Shown: positions 51,039-59,033 of the stretch, piece by piece | How the letters are laid out: each line of letters begins with the position of its first letter | Numbering within the stretch: the first letter of the stretch is position 1 | DNA from: Pseudomonas alkylphenolica | Lineage (GTDB): Bacteria > Pseudomonadota > Gammaproteobacteria > Pseudomonadales > Pseudomonadaceae | DNA length: 64,000 nt | Assembly: GCF_016009175.1 (NCBI RefSeq) | Contig: NZ_JADUCM010000024.1 | Span: 20,738 to 84,737, forward strand | Direction: 5' to 3' | Notes under the pieces: generated by a model | What the model saw: the letters and a program-made list of their open reading frames with translations, nothing else | Databases searched by the model: none | What the model was told of the DNA's origin: nothing | Made by a program: the position numbers and the translations under genes

Positions 51039-52722
51039 GATTGATCTCCTCCAAGGTGGTCCGGCCATCGCGCACCAGTTCCAGTGCCGAGCTGCGCAAC
51101 AGGCGCAGGCCGCGTTGGCAGGCCAGGGCCCTGATCTGCGCCAGGGGCCGACGTTCGACGATCATTTGCCGCAGCTCATCGTCCAGGTGCAGCAGCTCGG
51201 CGATTGCGGTACGCCCGCGATAGCCGCTGCCGCGGCACTGGCCGCAGCCACTGCCATGGACAAAGCGGTAGGCCCCCACCTGCCCGGCTTCAAGTCCCGA
51301 CAGGCTCAGTTCTTCTTCGCTGGGGTGATGGGGGCTGGCGCAGTGCGGGCAGACCAGGCGAATCAGTCGCTGGGCCAGCACGGCGTTGAGGGCGGAAACA
51401 AAGCTGTAGGGATCGACCTGCATCTGGCTGAAGCGGCCGATCACATCAAAGACGTTGTTGGCGTGGATGGTGGTAAACACCAGGTGACCGGTCAGGGCCG
51501 ATTGCACGGCGATCTGCGCGGTGTCCGGGTCGCGAATCTCACCGACCATGATCTTGTCGGGGTCATGACGCAGGATCGAGCGCAGGCCTCGGGCGAAGGT
51601 CAGACCCTTCTTCTCGTTGACCGGAATCTGCAGGACGCCGGGCAGCTGGTATTCAACCGGGTCTTCGATGGTGATGATCTTGTCCACGCCGTGGTTGATC
51701 TCGCTGATCATGGCGTAGAGGGTGGTGGTTTTGCCGCTACCGGTGGGGCCGGTAACCAGGATCATCCCGTAAGGTTCGTTGGCCAGGCGGCGCAGGCTGC
51801 GCAGGGTCTGGTCCTCGAAGCCCAGGGCCTGCAGTTGCACACCACTGACCCGGTCGGCCAGGTCTTGCTTGTCGAGTACCCGCAGCACCGCATCTTCACC
51901 AAAGATGCTGGGCATGATCGACACGCGAAAGTCGATCTGCCGGGCACTGATGCCAATCTTGAAACGGCCGTCCTGCGGTACACGCTTTTCGCCGATGTCC
52001 AGCTCGGCCATGACCTTGATCCGCGAGATCACCTGCTCGGCGAACTCGCTGCCACTGACTTTGCTGATGCTGTTGAGCACGCCGTCAATACGGTACTTGA
52101 TCACCAGGCCATTGCCGGTGACACCCAGGTGGATGTCACTGGCGTGCATTTTCAGCGCGTCGTAAAGCGTGGAGTTGACCAGTTTGACGACCCGGCTCTG
52201 GTCTTCGCTGATGCTGGCCAGCGACAGGCTTTGCAGGGTGTCGAGTTCGTTGACCGCCTCGCTTTCGTTGTCCAGCGAATCGACGGCATGAAAGCTTTCT
52301 TCGTGGCGGGCGAGAAACCCGGCGAGGTCAGCGGCCTCGACCAGGTACAGCGGCGCACCTTGCAGGCACTCGTCGATCCAGGCCAGGCGGGCGGCATCGA
52401 ACGGGTCGGCAAATACGCCAAGGGCCTGGCCGTTGTGCTCAAGGAAGATGAATTCACGTTTCAGGCACTGGGCCAGGCTGACCCGGTCAAACAGCGGGGT
52501 CGCGGCGAACAGCGACTGGCTGTCGAGTACCGGATAATGCAGGGTGACACCCAGACGGGCGACAAAATCAGCGGGGCTTGAAGCACTCAAGCGTTGCAGC
52601 GTGTCAATCAGGCGCTCGGCGCTCTGTTCGGCGGTGGCGCGTGCCTGTGCCAGCAACTCGCGACCGAAGGGTAAAGGGGCACTACCCTGGGTGCAGACTA
52701 CAGCGAGTGACACGGTTTCCAT
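51019..52722 (-). CDS. gspE: GspE-type secretion ATPase
   Basis: This 567-residue hexameric ATPase powers type II secretion or pilus-like assembly. The features are an N-terminal GspE domain (about 50-140), a central RecA-like domain with Walker A GPTGSGKTTT near residue 325, an Asp box, KIMVGEIRDPDTAQIA (Walker B), a His box (GHLVFTTIHAN), and a C-terminal zinc site CPHC ... CGQC. All catalytic motifs are intact. It follows the lone receiver gene by 53 bases, and the PilM-like gene overlaps its 3' end. Confidence 0.93.
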   Translation of the reverse strand: METVSLAVVCTQGSAPLPFGRELLAQARATAEQSAERLIDTLQRLSASSPADFVARLGVTLHYPVLDSQSLFAATPLFDRVSLAQCLKREFIFLEHNGQALGVFADPFDAARLAWIDECLQGAPLYLVEAADLAGFLARHEESFHAVDSLDNESEAVNELDTLQSLSLASISEDQSRVVKLVNSTLYDALKMHASDIHLGVTGNGLVIKYRIDGVLNSISKVSGSEFAEQVISRIKVMAELDIGEKRVPQDGRFKIGISARQIDFRVSIMPSIFGEDAVLRVLDKQDLADRVSGVQLQALGFEDQTLRSLRRLANEPYGMILVTGPTGSGKTTTLYAMISEINHGVDKIITIEDPVEYQLPGVLQIPVNEKKGLTFARGLRSILRHDPDKIMVGEIRDPDTAQIAVQSALTGHLVFTTIHANNVFDVIGRFSQMQVDPYSFVSALNAVLAQRLIRLVCPHCASPHHPSEEELSLSGLEAGQVGAYRFVHGSGCGQCRGSGYRGRTAIAELLHLDDELRQMIVERRPLAQIRALACQRGLRLLRSSALELVRDGRTTLEEINRVTFVA

Positions 52723-52775
52723 GACTTGCTCTCCAGCGCGGGGCGCGGCAAGCCATGTTCAGGTCTGCTCGCGCG

Positions 52776-53309
52776 TTATTCCCCGGTGAGCAGTTGGTCG
52801 TCGTCCGGATCCGGCGGCCTCGCGCCACTGCGGCGGCGATCTGCCAGAACCCAACTACCGTCGAACAACTGCAGGGGAAAACTTTCACTCCTGCTCTGGC
52901 GTCGTTCAACGAACCCTGTGTCCGTGTTGTCTTCAGGCCCGGCCTCGCGCTTGATGCCCATCAGGTCGTTGACTGCGCGGGCCAGTTCCGCGAGCGGAAA
53001 AGGCTTGAACAGGATATGGCTGACACCTAGCTGGCTGGCTCGCTCACGGACCTCGGCGGTCGGATGGGCGGTGATCAGCACGAAATGACAGTTCCTGGTC
53101 TTGCGCACAGTCTCCAGTACCTGGAACCCCTCCATGTCGGGCAAGCGGAAATCGAGCACTATCACTTCAGGTTGGGTGCGTTCGGCCTCACCGATCGCAC
53201 TGGCCCCGTCGTGAGCAACATGGACGTCCAGGCCTTGCGCATCCAGGTAGGCCTGGATATTGCCCGCAAGGGTCTGTTCGTCATCGACTACCAATACTGT
53301 GTTAACCAA
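52776..53309 (-). CDS. Response-regulator receiver protein without DNA-binding output
   Basis: This 177-residue protein has a complete CheY-like receiver domain (about 1-120: VLVVDDEQ, phosphoacceptor Asp in VIVLDFRLPD, FVLITAH, ILFKPF). It is followed by a charged tail of about 55 residues (EDNTDTGFVERRQSRSES) with no recognisable output domain. The start is TTG at 53309, 7 bases after AAGGAG; no ATG or GTG lies in place. As first gene of the secretion/csg operon it may control assembly or activity by protein contact. No histidine kinase gene is adjacent. Confidence 0.85.
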   Translation of the reverse strand: MVNTVLVVDDEQTLAGNIQAYLDAQGLDVHVAHDGASAIGEAERTQPEVIVLDFRLPDMEGFQVLETVRKTRNCHFVLITAHPTAEVRERASQLGVSHILFKPFPLAELARAVNDLMGIKREAGPEDNTDTGFVERRQSRSESFPLQLFDGSWVLADRRRSGARPPDPDDDQLLTGE

Positions 53310-53468
53310 GATCGACTCCTTGCAGCCTTTCAGCCCCGGTTTCCCGGTCTGGTGAAGTGCGACCTTGTACAGGCTTACGCATGCTTCGTGCCAGACCAGA
53401 GACGGCGCATTCAACTGTGCTATGTCGTTGATTTGTTAAGAGTAGACGCAAACGGGCCATGGCCCCTC

Positions 53469-53525
53469 CCCCAATCCCGGGGACCAGCTGGCGTTTTGCC
53501 CCTACCGATATCCCCAACATTGGGG
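53469..53525. promoter_or_regulatory. Two related palindromes upstream of the secretion operon
   Basis: CCCCAACATTGGGG (53512-53525) is a perfect 14-base palindrome. CCCCCAATCCCGGGGA around 53468-53483 resembles it, with centres about 43 bases apart. They lie in the 229-bp gap before the receiver gene and may be operators; no protein is known to bind them. Confidence 0.4.
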
Positions 53526-53538
53526 GTCAGGTGAGTGA

Positions 53539-54183
53539 TCAGTCAAGTCGTTGCACCTGCCCGGCGTCTCGAAGACGCTGCAGCAAGGCATACCGTGCTT
53601 GCGACTGTTGCTGATCGATAAGGACGCGTTTGGCCAGAACCAGCCCCTGCTCTTCTTCGACAGAAGCGTCTGCGGTTTGGTTCTGCACCTTCTGCAAATC
53701 TTGCTGATTGGCCAGATAAAAAGCCCGAACCTCAGCAGGGTCTGGCTCAACGACCTGGGCGGCCTGCATGAAGACTTGCTGTGCGGCCAGTTCCTGACGG
53801 GTGTATTGGGCGAAGCTGTCGCTGTCGAATCCGGCATCGGCCAGGCGTTGCTCGAACGAGCGGCTGTTGCCGAACGCCTTGCGCAGCTGGTCGACCTGCG
53901 CGTTGACCACGCTGTCACTGATCGTGATCCCTTGGCGCTGGGCTTCCTGCCACAGCAATTCACGGTCAATCAGGTCGTTCAGGGCCTGATCACGTAAACG
54001 TTTGTACACGCTGGGGTTGCGGATGCTGGTCAGCGCCCTGCCCTGATCCTCCAGGTATTCGGCAAAGTAGCGTTCCAGACGCAACTGGGTGATGCCTACG
54101 CCGTTGACCCGGGCCGCCAACGGCGCCTCCTGCGCGTACAACGGCAGAGCCAGCATGCACAACATCAGACAGAGCAGCTTCAT
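53539..54183 (-). CDS. SurA-like periplasmic chaperone without a PPIase domain
   Basis: This 214-residue secreted protein has a signal peptide (cleavage near residue 17, LYA-QE) and a SurA N-terminal-type helical domain (ARVNGVGITQLRLERYF, NDLIDRELLWQEAQRQGI, SFEQRLADAGFDSDSF). The parvulin domain that normally follows is absent, leaving only a helical tail. It probably binds an unfolded exported protein. It overlaps the upstream gene by 4 bases, so it belongs to the oxidase operon and is its last gene. Confidence 0.8.
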   Translation of the reverse strand: MKLLCLMLCMLALPLYAQEAPLAARVNGVGITQLRLERYFAEYLEDQGRALTSIRNPSVYKRLRDQALNDLIDRELLWQEAQRQGITISDSVVNAQVDQLRKAFGNSRSFEQRLADAGFDSDSFAQYTRQELAAQQVFMQAAQVVEPDPAEVRAFYLANQQDLQKVQNQTADASVEEEQGLVLAKRVLIDQQQSQARYALLQRLRDAGQVQRLD

Positions 54184-55715
54184 GGCGCATTCCCCTCGGC
54201 GACAGGACGGTAGTCGGCTACCGGCAGGAACACCGGGCCGGGCATTTCCAGGGTGACCACATGAGCCCCGGCCAGCCCCTGACGGCGGCCAGGACCGAAA
54301 TTCAGCGGTGGCGTGAGTCCGGTTTGCAGATCATGCAGGCCCTCCAGCGCCGTGATCAGCTTTTCGCGGCTGGCATCGCGCCCGGCCTGCTTGAGGGCAT
54401 CGCTGAGCAACTGCATCGCACACCATGTGCTGACTTGCAAAACGCCCTGACGCCCGTCCAGCCCCTGACGCTGGCGCATCTCGCGGAGCGCCTGGCTGCC
54501 ACCGGGTGTCCAGTCACCAGGGACAAAGGGATAGGCCAGGAACACCCGCCGCGACCAGTCCTCAGGCACCAGCGCAAGCTGGCTGGACACCTGGTTGGCG
54601 GCCGCGAACAGATACGGCGTGCGCCCTGCCTGTTGCAACTGCGCCATGAGTTGGCCGAAGCCTTCGGCCTGGCCGAGGTAGAAAATGGCCTGGTCGGATA
54701 CTGCCTGTTCCGTCAGCGGCCCGGCCGTAACCTCGCGCCAACCGCGGTGTTGCAACTGCTGCGCAAGCTGCCGGGCGAGATCAGCCTGGGCCGGGTCGGT
54801 GTAAACGATGCGCGTGGCGGCTTGCTGCAGCGCCAGGTTGGCCTGGGCATAGTCGGCCAGGCTCAACAACTGATCATCCAGCCCCGGTAGTGGGTCAAAA
54901 ATCTGCGCGCTACGGCCGGCAGTCAGCGCCGCGCCAATCATGGGAATGCGCGCCTGCTCCAGGCGGCTTGCCAGTGTCGACTCCAGGGCCGGCGCCAAAG
55001 GGGCAATCAAGGCAAACACCTGGCGTTGCTCGATCAGCTCCGTGAGTGCCTGTTCGGCGCTGGCCTGGTCTGGCCCCGGATCGATACTGATCAATTGCAG
55101 TTGACGGCCATGAATTCCGCCCTGGCGATTGAGCTGATCGATACGGTCGTTAAGCACCGCGGCCACTACCCGTGCCGACGGCGCCAAGGGGCCCTGTTCC
55201 GGCAACAGTGTACCCAGACGCAGGGTTTGCTCGGTCAGGCCCGGATCACGGTCATCGGCGAGGCGTTTGAGGTAGGCGCTGAGGTTGCGCTGGTCGGCCA
55301 TGCTCAGCACAAAGCGCGGCATGGCCGGGTCCAGCTGATTGCCAGCCGGGTCCCGCCCCTCCTGAATCGCTCGGGCCAGACTGGCCTCGGTGTAGGCCGG
55401 ATAGCGCCGGCCATTGGCGCTGCGCAATCCTTGCCCCTGCGCCAGACGCTGCCAGCTGAGTACCGGCGGACGCACACCGCCCTCCGCGCGGCCCAGCCCG
55501 TCGGCACCATGGCAACTGCCACAGGGCACGACACTGGCCGGCACCAGCATGTCGGCGGCGCCGACGCGTGCCGACACCTGGGCATCACTGCTCGAAAGGC
55601 CCTCACGGTACAGACGCTTGCCGGCCAGCTCTGCCGGGCTCAGGTCGAGGGCCTGGGCCAGGGTGCTGACGACGAGCATCAGCAACAGCGGCCCGCTACG
55701 CAGTGCACGTCTCAT
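54180..55715 (-). CDS. Cytochrome c fused to a type I periplasmic-binding domain
   Basis: This 511-residue exported protein has a signal peptide (about 1-22). A class I cytochrome c-like domain follows, with heme motif CGSCH at 65-69 and a plausible Met ligand (PRFVLSMAD). From about residue 165 to the end it has a type I periplasmic-binding (Leu/Ile/Val-binding-like) fold (LGTLLPEQGPLAPSARVV, FALIAPLAPALES, TRIVYTDPAQ). The combination suggests a redox protein with a ligand-sensing or docking module. The start could be TTG 55724 (overlapping the upstream stop) or ATG 55715. It lies among copper-protein genes. Confidence 0.82.
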   Translation of the reverse strand: MRRALRSGPLLLMLVVSTLAQALDLSPAELAGKRLYREGLSSSDAQVSARVGAADMLVPASVVPCGSCHGADGLGRAEGGVRPPVLSWQRLAQGQGLRSANGRRYPAYTEASLARAIQEGRDPAGNQLDPAMPRFVLSMADQRNLSAYLKRLADDRDPGLTEQTLRLGTLLPEQGPLAPSARVVAAVLNDRIDQLNRQGGIHGRQLQLISIDPGPDQASAEQALTELIEQRQVFALIAPLAPALESTLASRLEQARIPMIGAALTAGRSAQIFDPLPGLDDQLLSLADYAQANLALQQAATRIVYTDPAQADLARQLAQQLQHRGWREVTAGPLTEQAVSDQAIFYLGQAEGFGQLMAQLQQAGRTPYLFAAANQVSSQLALVPEDWSRRVFLAYPFVPGDWTPGGSQALREMRQRQGLDGRQGVLQVSTWCAMQLLSDALKQAGRDASREKLITALEGLHDLQTGLTPPLNFGPGRRQGLAGAHVVTLEMPGPVFLPVADYRPVAEGNAP

Positions 55716-55720
55716 GGTAC

Positions 55721-56389
55721 TCAACGTCCGGCCAACGGCTGGGACAGCAGTTGCAGGCGTTGGGCAATGGCTTGCGCCGGTGCATCGGGACGTATCTTGC
55801 TCCAGCGCTTGTTGGCCACGTCGCCAGCGATCAATTGCGTGGAGTGCTGCTCGGGGCTCGGAATCAAGTGGCCCAGGCGTGCCAGCACCAGGTCCATCTG
55901 TGCCTTGTCACCGGTCAGGAACAGCCAGTTCGGTCCATCCACCCCCTGTTTCTCGGCAAAGGCCTTGAGCACTTGCGGGGTGTCGTTGGTCGGGTCGCTG
56001 CTCAGCGAAACGAAGGTGACTTTGCTGGCCGCCTCTTCTCCCAGCGCCTCGCGCACTTCGCGCAACTTGCGGGTGATCAGCGGGCAGGCGTCGTTGCAGT
56101 GGGTGAAGATGACATTGAGCAGCACCACACGATCCTTGAGCACATCGCTGTAAAAACGCAGGCTGTTGCCGTTCTGGTCCTGCACCAGGCTATCGGTGAA
56201 GTAAGCCTGGGCATCATGGGTGCCGGTGGTGGGTGTCACCGCCCCTTGCGGCGCCTGTGGCGTTTGCGCTGCCTTCGGGGCGTGTCCTTCGTGGGCAAAG
56301 GCCACCGAGCTCAAGATCCACAGGCAGGCCCCGAGGGTCAACCAGTCGAGCACGCGCATGGGTGATTTGCGGACAATGGCAGCGCTCAT
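55721..56389 (-). CDS. SCO1/SenC-family copper chaperone (second copy)
   Basis: This 222-residue thioredoxin-fold protein has an N-terminal membrane/signal helix and the copper-binding motif THCNDACP (CxxxC, about residues 97-101) with a downstream His in the HSTQLI segment. SCO proteins deliver copper or reduce cysteines during assembly of copper enzymes. It overlaps the first SCO gene by 4 bases. With the giant multicopper oxidase in the same gene run, its likely client is that oxidase rather than cytochrome oxidase; this is inferred. Confidence 0.88.
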   Translation of the reverse strand: MSAAIVRKSPMRVLDWLTLGACLWILSSVAFAHEGHAPKAAQTPQAPQGAVTPTTGTHDAQAYFTDSLVQDQNGNSLRFYSDVLKDRVVLLNVIFTHCNDACPLITRKLREVREALGEEAASKVTFVSLSSDPTNDTPQVLKAFAEKQGVDGPNWLFLTGDKAQMDLVLARLGHLIPSPEQHSTQLIAGDVANKRWSKIRPDAPAQAIAQRLQLLSQPLAGR

Positions 56390-57036
56390 GGTTGCACCTC
56401 CTGGGCAATCGCCGTGTGCTTGGCGTGCACCCGGCGGGCGCTGAGACGGTCAATTTCCTTGACCAGCAGCGCGGGGTCGGTAAAGCCGTAGAATCGGGTC
56501 CATTTACCGCTGCGGCCGTCGCCCACCAGAATCAACGGCGGGTGCTCGGCGAGGTTGGCACTGAAGCTACCGAGCCCCTTGAGGGTTTCAGTCACCGCAT
56601 ACGGCGAACCGGTGAGCCAGCTCCAGCCTGGGCCGACCTGAAACGCCTTGGCATAATCCTGCAGGCGCTTGGAGTCATCACGCTGTGGATCGACGCTGAT
56701 CGACACCAGTTGCACTTCGTCACCCACGCGCCCGCCCAGCTGCTTTTGCACCTTGCCCATGATCGACGACACCACCGGGCATACCGTGGTGCAGCTGGTG
56801 TAGATAAAGCCCATCACCACCAGGTGGTCGGACACCAGGTCCTTTTCCAGGCGCACCGGCATGCCGTTCTGGTCCAGCAACTGGACGTCGGCAAAGCGCA
56901 CCGAGGTTTTTTCCTGGAAGGCAGCCGGTGCACCGTGACCGCTATGGTCGCCGTGATCGCCATGGGCCTGAGCCAGGCCACAACTGGCGGCCAGCAGGCA
57001 CAGGCTGAACAGTTTGCAGCGATTGAGCCTATTCAT
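56386..57036 (-). CDS. SCO1/SenC-family copper chaperone (first copy)
   Basis: This 216-residue protein has a signal peptide ending near residue 24. A His-rich N-terminus follows (AHGDHGDHSGHG), which could bind copper, and then a SCO domain with CTTVCP (CxxxC, about residues 82-86), SISVDPQRDD and the late His in LAEHPPLILV. It is clearly different from the second SCO protein next to it, so the two may act in sequence. It overlaps the beta-propeller gene by 4 bases. Confidence 0.88.
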   Translation of the reverse strand: MNRLNRCKLFSLCLLAASCGLAQAHGDHGDHSGHGAPAAFQEKTSVRFADVQLLDQNGMPVRLEKDLVSDHLVVMGFIYTSCTTVCPVVSSIMGKVQKQLGGRVGDEVQLVSISVDPQRDDSKRLQDYAKAFQVGPGWSWLTGSPYAVTETLKGLGSFSANLAEHPPLILVGDGRSGKWTRFYGFTDPALLVKEIDRLSARRVHAKHTAIAQEVQP

Positions 57037-59015
57037 CGCACACTCCTTGAACCCAGGTCGGACGCTTGTTGAGCGGTAGCGGGCAGTACCCGCAAACTGG
57101 TGTAGTTCTTCTCGGCAAAGGCTGTACCCAGCGATGGCGCCTGCACATGCACGTACCAGGCACCGGCTTGCGCCAGCTCAAGCTGTGCTTCGTAGACGCC
57201 GTCGCCCACCTCGTGCACGCGGCTGTCGCGGGGTTGCGACGACGGTGCCAGGAAGTAGCGCACGTTCAGGTCCTTGATCCCGTTGCGGGGGCTGCCGTTA
57301 CCTTCGACGATGCGAAAACGTGCGGTGTAGGTGCTGCCCTCCAGCACCATCTTGGGGTCGAGCATGAACTCCACCTGGGGCGTCTGCCGGTGCTTGGCGG
57401 TCGGTGACGCGGCCACCTCGGTGCTGAAGCAGTGGATGATCTGCGGTTGGTTAAGCAGGAAGGCGACATCGAAGGTACCCGCCGCCGGCAGCTTGATGGT
57501 CGAGCTGTACACCCCCGGCGACACCTCGCGCAGGCTGCGGTCGATGACCAGTGCCGCACGGGCGTTGTGCCCGCGGTTGGCGTACCCGGACATCGGGGCG
57601 TTCATGCCTTCGGCATAAAAGTAGGTGGTGTTGTCGACCGGGTTGACCACGAACACCGAGTTGTCGTCACGGGCCACCGTCAGGCCCTGGGCCAACGGCA
57701 GGTCGCCCGCCTGGCGAGGCGCCGCCGGGCCGGCCTCGAAACCCTGCACGATCGGCTGGTGACCCTCGCCGAGGCTGCTCAGGTTGATCATGGTGACCTT
57801 CGGCGAAGCCAGGCCGCGCACGTAGGCATAGGCTTTGGTAAAGGTCAGCTGGTAGGGCTCGGCGGCGACCGGCAAGCTGTGAATCAGCTGGTCGGTACTG
57901 GCGTCGATCACCAGGGCCTGGCTTTCCAGGGTGTTGAGCACAATGCCGAAGCGCCCGTCACTGCTGAAGCGCATCGGCCCAAGGCCCTGCTGGCCCTGGA
58001 TCTTGTGCCGCAGCTCATGACTGCGGGCATCGATAACGCTGATGCTGCCTTCCCGGCCATCCGCCACATACACCGCCTGCGACAGTGCCGAATACGCCAC
58101 CGACAACGGATGCGGCCCTACCTTGAGCGTCTTTACCAGGCGCATTTCGCTGGCGTCGATCACGCTCAGGGTGCCGCTGTCACGGTTGCTGACAAAGGCG
58201 TAACGGGAGTCGGCACTGAAGGCGATTTCGTGATGACCGCTGCCGGTAGCAAAGAACTTCTGGGTCTTGCGGCTGGGCACATCGATCACGGTGACGCCGC
58301 TGTGCGCCGGATCGCTGGCATTGTTGCCCACCCACAACAAGCGCTGGTCCGGTTGCAGGGCTACGCGCAGCGGTTGTTTGCCGGCATTGATATTGGTCAC
58401 ACGCTGAAAGGTTGAGGTGTCGATCAACGCCACTTCACCGCGCTCGGGCATCGACACGAACACTTGCTTGTCGTCATTGCTGGCCACCCAGTCCATGGGC
58501 ACACCGGGCAGTTCGATGCGCGCCAGGGTGCTGGTGACACCGCCTACCGAGACATTCGGGTCGATCACGGTCAGGCTCGCATCCTTGTTCAGCACCAGCA
58601 GAAAGTAGCTGTTGAGGTCGAGCAAGGGCCGGGCACCGATGCTGCTTTTGAGAAACAGTGCCACCCGTGCCTTGCAGCTTTTGCTGCGGTCTTTGGCCGC
58701 ATCGCCGCTCAACGCCGGGTCCAGCCAGGCGCCAGGCGACACACCTGAAAGGGGCTGGCCGCTGTTCTGGTCGGTGACCTTGAACAGCACGTTGGCGAAT
58801 GCGCCTTCCGTCAGCACCCCGTCACTGCCCAGCGGCTTCGCCTCGAACTCGACGGTGACACCGTCGCGGCTGAGCCGGTGCAGAGCCTGGGGATCGCTCT
58901 CGACAGCCACCTCGCTGCGCGGATCGCACCACAGGCTCTCGTAGCTGATACCCAGGCCCATCAGGGTCAACCCTGCCATCAAGCCCAGGTACAGCGGTCG
59001 ATTCTTCTTGTTCAT
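57033..59015 (-). CDS. YncE-like beta-propeller protein
   Basis: This 660-residue protein starts with a membrane or signal helix (about 7-25). After an N-terminal beta domain comes a seven-bladed propeller region (about 140-430) with repeated units such as YAFVSNRDSGTLSVIDASEM and YVADGREGSISVIDARS. C-terminal Ig-like domains follow (about 450-640). Such YncE/cytochrome-d1-like propellers lack heme here, since no CxxCH is seen. A role in docking, metal handling or surface display for the oxidase encoded just upstream is plausible. It starts 18 bases after the oxidase stop. Confidence 0.82.
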   Translation of the reverse strand: MNKKNRPLYLGLMAGLTLMGLGISYESLWCDPRSEVAVESDPQALHRLSRDGVTVEFEAKPLGSDGVLTEGAFANVLFKVTDQNSGQPLSGVSPGAWLDPALSGDAAKDRSKSCKARVALFLKSSIGARPLLDLNSYFLLVLNKDASLTVIDPNVSVGGVTSTLARIELPGVPMDWVASNDDKQVFVSMPERGEVALIDTSTFQRVTNINAGKQPLRVALQPDQRLLWVGNNASDPAHSGVTVIDVPSRKTQKFFATGSGHHEIAFSADSRYAFVSNRDSGTLSVIDASEMRLVKTLKVGPHPLSVAYSALSQAVYVADGREGSISVIDARSHELRHKIQGQQGLGPMRFSSDGRFGIVLNTLESQALVIDASTDQLIHSLPVAAEPYQLTFTKAYAYVRGLASPKVTMINLSSLGEGHQPIVQGFEAGPAAPRQAGDLPLAQGLTVARDDNSVFVVNPVDNTTYFYAEGMNAPMSGYANRGHNARAALVIDRSLREVSPGVYSSTIKLPAAGTFDVAFLLNQPQIIHCFSTEVAASPTAKHRQTPQVEFMLDPKMVLEGSTYTARFRIVEGNGSPRNGIKDLNVRYFLAPSSQPRDSRVHEVGDGVYEAQLELAQAGAWYVHVQAPSLGTAFAEKNYTSLRVLPATAQQASDLGSRSVR

Positions 59016-59033
59016 GACGCTCCCCCTATTCCC

